Shown: piece by piece, positions 56,701 to 64,000 of the stretch
Layout of the letters: each line of letters starts with the position of its first letter
Position numbering within the stretch: position 1 is the first letter of the stretch
From: Onchidella celtica
Taxonomy: Eukaryota; Mollusca; Gastropoda; Systellommatophora; Onchidiidae
DNA: 64,000 bases
Direction of reading: 5' to 3'
Assembly: GCA_963931925.1 (NCBI GenBank)
Contig: OZ007575.1
Coordinates: 29,537,252-29,601,251 of the forward strand
Translations under genes and position numbers: made by a program
The notes under the pieces: generated by a model
Databases searched by the model: none
What the model was told of the DNA's origin: nothing
What the model saw: only the letters and a program-made list of their open reading frames with translations

Positions 56701-58157
56701 GAAGTGCTCTTGTATGGCAAGTTGTAGGTTTAAGATACATATATATATACATTGATTCAGAAGCTGTATAAGCATTATTAATACCTGGGAAAGGGGGGGA
56801 AATTTTCACCTCTTTCACCAGGTGAACATTTGAAAAAAGTATTCCCAAAGGCCTAAAACAGTAATGACACATTATGTCAAATGTTTTATTTACCATCTTG
56901 ATTTGCACACCCACCACCTCTTTATAAAATCTTATTGTGCGAAATCGAATTGTTTTTCAGAATCCAGTCTGGGATGATGATTTAGAAAACAACATAGACA
57001 TTGATCTGATCTGTGATTCACCATCAGCTCCATCCGTCCAGTCAACAGTGTCCCCACTGACAATTCGATCCTCTCCCAATCCGGCCCTGCTGCCACACAG
57101 TACAGGTAGCACGAAGCCCTCATAGGTTGCCCAGAGATAGGTGAATACCTCACCGACTTCATTCAACTTCTGTTCCTTTCTCAGAAATTTGTTACATATT
57201 TGTGGCATTAAAAGATTGCACAGTGAATTTGTTTTCTTCCTATAATCACAGATAAAACAGTTACCACTTGTTTAGTTAACAGTAGTTTCACTAAATGTGA
57301 TAAAGGACCAATGGTTCTTTTTTATTTAGCGTCTGGTATTTTTTGTTGTTTTTATAACCATGTACAGTTATAAAATTGTCCTTTACAATACACACTGTAC
57401 ATGTTGTGCAAAAAGTTTCCCGTTTTTTTTTCTCCAATGTTTCCTCATTAAAACAATTCATAACCTGTTCAGAAATTTTATCCAGCTGTTTCAAACATTA
57501 TCTGGCTTAAATTGACTTACAAACTGGAGAAAGGGAACTACTCTTTTTTTCTGACCCTGATGAACAAACTGGTGAAAGGAGGGGGGGAAATTTAGCTTTT
57601 GCAAATAATTCTTCTGTAAGTAACAGTTTGTGGTCACTACTGTCTGTAATATGTAAATGGTCACACAGCGTTTTCACACTAAAACAAAGTTTATTGAGAA
57701 AACTTTCAGATTTCTGAGAAATGTGGATGGATTTTTACGAATGAAATGATCAGTTGCGTGACTCTTGCACCTATCTCCTATTAGTTTTCACGAAGAAATA
57801 TTTGTAGGACATATTAAAGTGGAGTTTCGAAAGTGAAAGTAAAAGATTTAATTTTATAGTCTATTATCTTTAAAATCACAGTTCTTTCATATCATACAGA
57901 TGGTTTAACTTGTGAGGTCTTTAAACTGATTGGCACTCATCAGATAAAAATACATGTACATCCTCTCAACAGTTTTCTTTCGTTCCACCCTAATTATTCC
58001 ATTATTCTTGGCAGGTTATGGTTTCTCATCCGTCCATCAGATATACAATGACTTGCTAAGTAGTAGTCCAGTTCAGCCTGCCAGTCCAACTCCTACCACC
58101 GTCAGGGCCAATTTATTTGGTGTGTCCACACCGTCCAGGAGAACCCTTTACACATGA
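46907..58157 (+). CDS. FoxN1/4: FoxN1/4-type forkhead transcription factor (spliced gene)
   Basis: Seven exons join as 46907-47755, 49911-50122, 51053-51095, 51465-51654, 52769-53148, 56961-57105 and 58015-58157. All introns are GT-AG and phases agree, giving 1962 nt and 653 residues. The forkhead domain spans residues ~321-415: [83 protein letters not shown] and the long WALNPAKI tail are characteristic of FOXN1/FOXN4 rather than FOXN2/3. The N-terminal block GELNWLHN recalls the N-terminal region of vertebrate FOXN4; the acidic NPVWDDDLE near the C-terminus recalls its activation region. In vertebrates these nuclear factors control thymic epithelium (FOXN1) or retinal and spinal progenitors (FOXN4); the role here is inference. 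The start is the first in-frame ATG after the 46836 acceptor; the frame is open upstream to that acceptor, so an upstream coding exon is possible. Confidence 0.93.
47756..49910. other. FoxN1/4 intron
   Basis: 2155-bp intron with one small foldback element (47994-48079). A T-rich run at 49125-49140 has no exon use supported. Confidence 0.7.
47994..48079. repeat. 86-bp foldback element in a FoxN intron
   Basis: Arms aacaatt(t/c)gtcggtttcatga and (c/t)gaaggggc invert with two mismatches over 30 bp around a ~26-bp loop. Confidence 0.8.
49911..50122 (+). CDS. FoxN1/4: FoxN1/4 exon: start of forkhead domain
   Basis: Acceptor gatttttcag before 49911; donor gtgagc at 50123. Encodes a serine-rich linker, then [20 protein letters not shown] and [12 protein letters not shown]. 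Ends two bases into a codon. Confidence 0.93.
51053..51095 (+). CDS. FoxN1/4: FoxN1/4 43-bp micro-exon in the forkhead domain
   Basis: Acceptor ttctgccag before 51053; donor gtgagt at 51096. Encodes the end of a Cys codon and [14 protein letters not shown]. The phases on both sides fit exactly. Confidence 0.93.
51465..51654 (+). CDS. FoxN1/4: FoxN1/4 exon: recognition helix and forkhead wings
   Basis: Acceptor gcatttccag before 51465; donor gtttgt at 51655 (weaker than the others). Encodes [19 protein letters not shown], the DNA-recognition helix, then [20 protein letters not shown]. Ends one base into a codon. Confidence 0.93.
51688..52030 (+). mobile_element. LINE endonuclease scrap in a FoxN intron
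   Basis: 51688-51900 encodes [20 protein letters not shown], then [13 protein letters not shown] and [12 protein letters not shown]. These are the C-terminal blocks of the apurinic-type endonuclease of Jockey-group LINEs (IDLT and SDHFPI contain the catalytic D and H). It sits inside intron 4, right after a FoxN exon, and has no RT attached nearby. Confidence 0.7.
52769..53148 (+). CDS. FoxN1/4: FoxN1/4 exon: post-forkhead linker
   Basis: Acceptor ttattcacag before 52769; donor gtaagt at 53149. Starts [12 protein letters not shown] after the exon-4 MAYP, matching the MANPEELDKL-type segment of vertebrate FOXN4. The rest is lysine/glutamate-rich with repeated (I/V)K-x-E-like motifs (IKSEA, VKQEYS, LKVENS) that fit possible SUMO sites; this is inference. 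Confidence 0.9.
53300..53560 (+). repeat. Possible LINE 3' end with (aatctaataaact)n
   Basis: Ends in aatctaataaactaatctaa repeats, in the manner of a non-LTR tail. Upstream sequence is not coding. Could be the 3' end of the LINE scrap at 51688; weak. Confidence 0.3.
53874..54432. mobile_element. piggyBac-like MITE
   Basis: Left end ccccttcgcaatgacg, right end cgtcactatggggtcgaaggg plus g; the terminal ccccttcg/cgaagggg inverted repeat is perfect. Flanked by TTGA (53870-53873, one change from TTAA) and TTAA (54433-54436). piggyBac elements insert at TTAA and begin with CC(C/Y). The interior has further gtacc(t/a)ggtacg palindromes and no transposase. Confidence 0.7.
54981..55367. mobile_element. 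hAT-like MITE with 5-bp repeat flanks
   Basis: Left cagggttgacacaggtcctt, right ...atgaaccctg: terminal cagggtt matches inverted. ggtgt flanks both sides (54976-54980, 55368-55372). Subterminal ggtccttaa(a)gtcctta motifs occur near both ends. CAGGGTT ends suggest hAT; a 5-bp duplication is shorter than the usual 8. Confidence 0.6.
55368..56960. other. Rest of the large FoxN1/4 intron
   Basis: Non-coding intronic DNA. A segment around 55985-56060 is faintly tRNA/SINE-like. No exon supported. Confidence 0.5.
56961..57105 (+). CDS. FoxN1/4: FoxN1/4 exon: acidic region
   Basis: Acceptor tgtttttcag before 56961; donor gtagca at 57106. Encodes [20 protein letters not shown] and a serine/proline-rich tail. 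Acidic aromatic composition suits a transactivation segment. Confidence 0.88.
57106..58014. other. Last FoxN1/4 intron
   Basis: 909-bp intron without recognisable element. Confidence 0.7.
58015..58157 (+). CDS. FoxN1/4: FoxN1/4 terminal coding exon
   Basis: Acceptor attcttggcag before 58015. Encodes [19 protein letters not shown] and ends [10 protein letters not shown] with TGA at 58155-58157. Resembles the YTAYSTPDS-type tail of FOXN4. No clear AATAAA was found in the next 400 bases, so the 3' UTR end is unknown. Confidence 0.88.
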
Positions 58158-58565
58158 AGTGAAGCAAAGCCCGTCAGTCAGCAAATCAAGTATGTTAGCA
58201 GGGATGAATTATCTTATTCATTACAGTGTATTATTTCATTTTCCCACATATTTTTGGTGCTGAATATTTGATTGTGTTTTAACTCCTTTGCCACGGTAAA
58301 CCGAATATTCAGCTCAAAGAGTTTTTTTGGTTCACTATGGAAAGCTGAATATTTGGCTCGAGTGCATGCCGATTTTCCAACACAAACATCTAAGCCAACT
58401 TGTCAAAATCTGAAATCCCACCCTGTTTCATTGATTTTCCTTTACTTTAAATGTATATGTTATGTCTTGCGTTGGTACTGAGTGAAAGAAAGACATCTTT
58501 GAACAAAATTTGCCATAGGGAATGAGTTATAATAAGAAGGTCAGTTAAAAAGATTTCTTGAAATA

Positions 58566-59380
58566 CAGTAAAACCTCGCTATACCGCCACCCGTTATACC
58601 GCCATTCCCGCACACCGCCAGCCTTTCGCTGTGGTACGGATCTGACACCTATATAAAGTCACTAAAAATCTCGTTATACCGCCATCCGCCAACAGTTTGA
58701 CTGCTACATTCATAACTTTAGTATAGTAAATATTGCTTGTTATAGCGCCAACGTAAATTTAACCCCCACTCCCCACCTCTACCTACATCCAGCTAACAGA
58801 CGGAACATCACTAGGCGCCACAATCTGTGGTTGTTACTCAAACACCAATCCTACTACACAGTCTTCGCTATTGAAGTCCTGATAGGCCTACTGATGGGGT
58901 ATGCAGTGGGAAAGACGGGTCACAGTTCAATGGAAAGTTTGCAAATGAGCTTAAGCGCGCGCGAGGTGATGCTTCAACTGGTTCATACCGGTCGCGAGGC
59001 ACGATGCAAACAACGCAGGTTTGTTGCTGAATTGTAATGTAGCATTATTTGTCGTGTTGCAATACATAATAATTTTACTCTTAAGGTGCGATTTCCTGAA
59101 TAAATAAACTCCAACACACATAAACACAAAAAACAACAACAAAAAAATACAAATGAAAGCAATGTAAACTTCAAATTAATGACAACGGAGGTTTAAGTCT
59201 AGTGGAGAGATCAGGGAGATAACTGCAGTATTTTAGACGTGTTAGCCAGTCCAATGTTGGTAAATTATCCTTTGTTTTTGGTACATTTCCTTTGTTTTAC
59301 ATGGTATTTTCATTGTACCGCCATTCTCGTTATACCGCCAATTTTCTGTTTGCCCTAAGGGGTATAATGAGGTTTTACTG
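58566..59380. mobile_element. pogo/Tigger-like MITE
   Basis: Left cagtaaaacctcgctatacc, right gaggttttactg: 12-bp perfect terminal inverted repeats with the CAGTAAAACCTC signature of pogo/Tigger elements. TA on both sides (58564-58565, 59381-59382). Subterminal cgttataccgcca motifs recur at both ends. 815 bp, no transposase. Confidence 0.85.
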
Positions 59381-59437
59381 TAGTTTGGTTAACATAATAT
59401 TTATGAATTTGTACTGTTGTATCAAATGAAGTCTTAA

Positions 59438-60207
59438 CTCATACCCTGCGCGCTACCTGTAAAGCCCGCTGCACGGTCAGTGACCTTACTCACGGAGAAT
59501 TTTATCTGGGGTCACTGACCCGTGCCGCTATGCGATGACCACAAATGCTGTCCACGTGGTTCGGTTTTTATTGATCTGTATGAAAACATTCCCTGCTATG
59601 CCTTATCACGCTTGATAATGAATTAACCAGCAAAACCTTAGTCTGTCAGTCTCCAACCAATGATCTGACTTATGATTCCAAAGTGACAGCTGTAATTTTT
59701 GTGAGAACGACGCATGATAACTAGCCACACCCTCCCAAGCCCTACACAAATGGTTTCATCCTGATTGACACATACTAATAAACCAATGTGGGCATTTGGG
59801 GCAAAGATTATTTCAGAGCTTGTTTCTGATTGGTTCTTAGATACAGACAACTCCAGATGGTGGTCAGCTTGTGAGAAAATGAGATAATATTGCAAATTTG
59901 TTGAGCAACAGTTCGCATGTCGATGTTACACCTTTTGAAAGTGTGGGGAGAGCCTTTGAAAGCTTAGTCTTTGTGATTCCGACCAGTCGTTCACTGGTTA
60001 ACATGTCCATGTCACAATGCGTTTGATTTAGAAGAGTACAGTGAACAATAACACGGCGGCTACGTTTCAAAAAGGTCAGTGACCTGACGTGTGAAAATAG
60101 GGCTTGCGCTTGGAGCGGTCAGCTTGACCTTCCCGACTTTTGCCGCCCGTGCGGCGTGAGCGCTTGCGAGTGAATACCGACAATTGTCGCCCCTCGCAGG
60201 GTGAGGG
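59438..60207. mobile_element. Candidate piggyBac-like MITE, CpG-rich ends
   Basis: Left ctcataccctgcgcg and right (reverse-complemented) ccctcaccctgcgag agree at most positions. TTAA (59434-59437) and TTAG (60208-60211) flank it. Both ends are GC-rich with gcgctacc / cgcttgcgag motifs. The outline is plausible but imperfect. Confidence 0.45.
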
Positions 60208-60211
60208 TTAG

Positions 60212-61684
60212 CTAACTGATATTTAAACTATTTCAGAGCCTTTTTGGTATTCACATATGGTATGATCCGTGTGACAAACTTTTATTGAATTAGTTCATGA
60301 TTAAAGATAGAAATGATCAGCCTGATATGTTCAAATTTGAGAAAAGAAGATAAATTTGTTAATTGGGATTAAAAACCAGGTACAAGCAAGTACAAAAAAA
60401 GTGTGGTCTGCAGCTTAAAGGCAGCATACTCATGCCATGGAAATTGAGGTGAAATGGGATTCGGGTTTTATGGGGTCTCTATAGCCATCAAACCAGCCTA
60501 GTATCTGTGAATGAAAGTTTGAGTAAGCCCATCTGCATTAATCTGCAAGCACAGGGACTGGAAATGGGGAGTTAAAAATCAAAACATACCAAATGTGGAA
60601 GAAAGTATTTGATTTCAACTTTCCGAAGGGCCACATTCTCAATGTTAGGAAGCTGTATTAATAGCCATTTGATACTGCTGCTGACAGTGGCAAGCTAGAG
60701 CAATCAGTTTTTGGTTGGCTGACATAATTTTGAACGGCAGTGCTCCGTGCCTGATTTTTTTGGGTGATTTTTCTCCAGCATCACTGACAGTGTCGAGAAT
60801 AATTCTGACATCAGGTCATGGTTTATTTTTCATTTATCATCACATTGTCATTTCCATGCAGTGCTGATACTTGTCAACATATTCACCATGAATTCATTGC
60901 CAGGAGGAAAAAGTTTCAAAATGAGAATAGTGACCTGCAGCAAGGTCAGTTAAATTGTTTTTTAAAAAAAAAAAGCATTCTAGCTTGAAAAGTGGCCTCT
61001 GGGTGATACAGTAGACAACGGTTAAACCGAAATCGGTGGGACTACGGGTTTGTTTTCGTTTTAGACAAGAGTTTCGGTTTAGCGAGAGGAGGTTCGGAAA
61101 ATGCGTTTGAAGAGAGGCAGCCCAAATCACTATCATAGAGGACAAGTACTATAAGTGCACAGGCTAAACAGACTCAACACGTCCTCACTTGCTCTGTGTT
61201 CTGACTGAGAATGAGGGTGGATGATTGCTCAGGCCTAGGCACACCCAAAGCATGGATATGCGGGTGAATGTGGACTAACTCTCAGAATAGGGAGACATGC
61301 GTGTGGACAGACAGTACAGAACCGCCGTCCCGCCGATCTCGTTAACGTTACCCTACACGTTGCCGTGAAATGCGCTGTCCGCGATAACTAGTGTTGTCTC
61401 TCTGAACTCTTTTGACAGAAAATTTGAATTTACATTTCACTCTCAGGACAGATTGGTTATGTGCAGTTTTTGCAGAAACTTCAATTACAGTGCAAGTTTT
61501 ATGCTCAGTGTGACCTCGGATAGTTCCTCTTGCTATAAACATTCCATAAATGAAAATTGTATAGTTTTCCAGTTTCACTTATGTGTGTGAGCTTTCTCAT
61601 CATGTATTGATATTCTACAGTATGTAGTAAGCAAACTCTCCTTGGAGGAAAACAAAAGAAAAATGGCTTTGACTTAATGTAAAT
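60212..61684. other. No gene supported
   Basis: Non-coding. Near 61007 tacagtagacaacggttaaac looks like one end of another pogo-like element and ggtttagcgag nearby may be internal, but no partner end was found. Confidence 0.4.
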
Positions 61685-62096
61685 CAAGGGTGCTCAACCT
61701 ATATTGACATAGGATCTACGTTTATATTTCCCGGCCTTTGGAGATCTACCCGTCTGGCGAAGCCCTGAAAAAGATTGGCCTCTGATCTACTCGCAATTAG
61801 TCGATACCGGTAAATGTCGATTATCTTGCACCCATAATGGCGGTTTCAATGTTGCCAGGTAAACTTTTGCCGTCCTGCCACGTTTTATTTTCAATCTGTC
61901 ACATTCACAAGGGCAAAAGAAGAAAAAACTAACACAAACCCACCACATCCAAGAAAAACGACCCGCCAAAATACAAAGACATAAAAATATATATATATAT
62001 ACACCTCGCGGGTATGTCCTACATTCATCCCGCGATCGACTGCCAAGCACTTGAAGATCGACCGGTAGATTGTGATTGGCTGGTTGAGCACCCCTG
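61685..62096. mobile_element. hAT MITE
   Basis: Left caagggtgctcaacc, right ggttgagcacccctg: 15-bp terminal inverted repeats with one mismatch, the CAGGGGTGCTCAA type known from hAT elements. Flanks atgtaaat (61677-61684) and ctgtaaat (62097-62104) agree at 7 of 8 bases, fitting an 8-bp duplication. Interior gatcgac/gatctac motifs recur at both ends. 412 bp, non-coding. Confidence 0.85.
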
Positions 62097-62104
62097 CTGT
62101 AAAT

Positions 62105-62833
62105 ATACATGTGATTTTTCTCTGGGAAAACAAGCATGAATCATAACTCAGGTCCAATCCATTTTGCACATTCTGCCGTGAAACAGAATGCTTTTCATTT
62201 TAGGAATGAAGTCAAGTCTTTTTTATTAATTTTTTTGTTAACAATATGGTCAGACTGAGAAAGTTGAAGGAAAATATATTTTATAGAGTAGGTAGAATAG
62301 ACGGTGTATGCTGTAAATTCCAGAACTGTCATTATAACATAACCATTCACATAACCACTATATGAGCATGTACATGCTTGTGATGAATAAGATGGTGTAT
62401 AATCTCACAGACAACTTGAATAATACTGCAGAAGTTGGAGATCTCCTGGACCAACTGGGTAGATAGAGATTAATGCAGCAAATTGTGTTATCAAAAATTT
62501 GAAATTGCATAGCTGTGTTATTTATGAAGCCAGTTTGGTTTATTACAAGATTGCTTATAATTTCAGTTTCATGGTACAGCTTTCTAGTGCTCTTTATCGC
62601 TGGTCCTATCATGAAACCACCCAACTGCAAGTGACAACTCTTTTTTTGCTAAGTATTCTATGAACTCCTTGGATGAATTTATTTTCTCAATTGATTAAGG
62701 GTTAGTACAAAAATTGAAATGTTTGTTTATAAATATATTTTATAGCTCAAAATGTGAGGAATACATTTCAAATTCCTTTTTCCCCTCCTGTATTGGGTCC
62801 TCGCACTGACACCTGATTTATTACTTTCTTGCG
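62105..62833. other. No gene seen
   Basis: Non-coding AT-rich DNA. Confidence 0.5.
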
Positions 62834-62841
62834 GTCTCGGC

Positions 62842-63159
62842 CATGGGTGCCAGATCGCCGGATTTTTCCGGCAATCCGGAATTTCGTTTGCCCCAAACGC
62901 GCTCTGCCGGAATCTCGCCGGGAACGATCGTTTTCTGAATATACCGTTTTTTTTTCGTGTCGGATAATTATTTATTTTTTGGCATCCTTTTTATCTTTTT
63001 TAAAAGCACAAACAGGATTTTAGTGGCTTTTCATATTGTGTTAGCTCCTCTTTGGGGGTCGACCGCGGTGTTTCCGTGTACACCGAAGACCTTGCAGGAA
63101 TACAAAAAATTGGGAAGTGGGTTTGCAGGAAACACATTGTTTAAAAGCTGGCACCCATG
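62842..63159. mobile_element. hAT-like MITE with perfect 8-bp TSD
   Basis: Terminal inverted repeats catgggtgccag / ctggcacccatg are perfect over 12 bp. Direct repeat gtctcggc flanks both sides (62834-62841, 63160-63167). Eight-bp duplications and CAnGGGTGCC ends fit hAT. 318 bp. The identical duplications suggest it is young. Confidence 0.85.
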
Positions 63160-63318
63160 GTCTCGGCTAAGAGTTCGGTTTCGGAGGAAAATAAGCAGCC
63201 ATGATTAGGTTTATAATAACAGACCAGAGTGTAAGCATTTTTAGATATCATTTTATGGAAGACAACAGTCTTGAACAGCATTTCTTGTTTTTTCATTTTT
63301 CCCCTCCATTTTTTTACA

Positions 63319-64000
63319 CTTAAGATAAGATAAATTTTATTCGTCCTTGTACAAGGAAATTTGTTTTGATCATTGAATACATAACAATACAGTTACAGAA
63401 GCAGAAAGTATGATACATAGCGCGCACACACACATATATACACACACACTGATAAATTAACTAAATTAACAAAATTAACAGTGCACACAATATGCTTCCC
63501 TAACTAAAACACATTGACCTGACACGCAGGACATAATTCAACTGTGCACAGATTACGATCAAGATGACGACATTATTGTAACATCCTAGTTGATGATGGA
63601 ATAAACGATTTAAAGTAGCGCTCAGTTTTAGTTTTCTTTGACAACAGCCTTAAACTTCTTACAGATCTTATATATTCCTTGTTCAGGGGATGTTGGGGGT
63701 CATTTATAATAATATTAGCTTTTTTAATACAAGCACCAGTGTACAGCTCATCAAAATATGGCAGATCACAGATACAAATTTTGGATGCTTTTTTAATTAA
63801 ATTATTGATCTTATTTTTTATCTTTTTGTAAGATGTTTCCTCCCCAACAGACAACTCCATACATCAAAACGCTCTGAATAGCCATGGTGTAAAATATTTT
63901 CAGAATGCTTTTGCTAACTTTTAAAAAGCGGAGCTTTCTGAGGAAATACATGCGCTGGTTGGCTTTCTTGTATACATATGTGACATGCGCATGCCAGTTA
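63319..64000 (-). mobile_element. Second copy of the Jockey/CR1-group-like LINE (runs off window)
   Basis: The minus-strand 3' part matches 44126-44785 nearly base for base: same tail (aataaaatttatcttatctt), same ORF end IKKASKICICDLPYFDELYT, then HPLNKEYIRSVRSLRLLSKK. It lacks the 247-bp insert: the right edge reads, on the minus strand, taactggcatgcgcatgtca followed by catatgtatac. One visible difference is cgctac against cactac. Confidence 0.9.

Noticed and set aside
58831-59037. 68-residue open frame
   Set aside because: It lies inside the pogo-like MITE and shows no transposase motif.
61007-61110. Second pogo-like element
   Set aside because: Only one possible end (cagtagacaacggttaaac) is visible; no partner TIR or second TA was found.

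Overview
The window is animal nuclear DNA made mostly of mobile-element debris, with one recognisable host gene near the right end. No rRNA, tRNA gene or prokaryotic feature was seen. The host gene is a FoxN1/4-type forkhead factor with metazoan splice sites. Dispersed tctagatc-type short repeats, tRNA-derived SINEs and the mix of LINEs, Gypsy, Polinton, hAT, piggyBac-like, pogo-like and Helitron sequences suggest a marine invertebrate. A gastropod or other mollusc is my best guess, made from sequence character alone.

Layout. 1-4250: right part of a fossil Polinton/adintovirus-like element (polymerase edge, zinc-ribbon and PLA2-like region, integrase, small virion-type genes). 4520-6075: RTE-like LINE with another repeat lodged in it. 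6076-11100: sparse DNA with SINE pieces, a Gypsy fragment, a long-arm foldback element and a transposase remnant. 11634-15076: partial Gypsy element (minus strand) carrying a 5'-truncated RTE-like LINE flanked by a target-site duplication. 15430-19340: two degenerate AT-rich arrays, the first about 3.3 kb of ~30-bp units built around a tiny palindrome. 20776-21139: GC-rich MITE with TTA duplications. 22604-29095: GATA/GA microsatellites enclosing a Gypsy element (23340-28720); one LTR of that element contains a 408-bp Helitron-like insertion with an exact empty site in the other LTR. 30670-34310: tctagatc-rich DNA, a MULE-like long-TIR element, a TA-flanked TIR element, a perfect 131-bp direct repeat and two adjacent SINE copies. 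35379-38685: a 3.3-kb TIR transposon with subterminal palindromes and a decayed transposase. 40270-42634: decayed hAT transposon. 43185-44795: LINE with an extra 247-bp TIR insert; a second nearly identical LINE copy runs off the right edge.

46836-58157 is the FoxN1/4 gene on the plus strand: seven exons found here, joining in phase into a 653-residue protein from the Met at 46907. An upstream exon is implied by the acceptor before 46836. The forkhead domain is split over exons 2, 3 and 4. Introns and 3' flank hold hairpin, piggyBac-like, hAT-like and pogo-like elements and a LINE endonuclease scrap.

Nothing indicates a working operon or cluster; the elements are related by nesting. Three insertions can be ordered: LINE into Gypsy gag, Helitron into Gypsy LTR, and TIR insert into LINE. 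The best candidates for something undescribed are the 35.4-38.7 kb transposon, the hairpin-unit array at 15.4-18.8 kb and the insert at 43.9 kb. All family calls are from reading, not database search.
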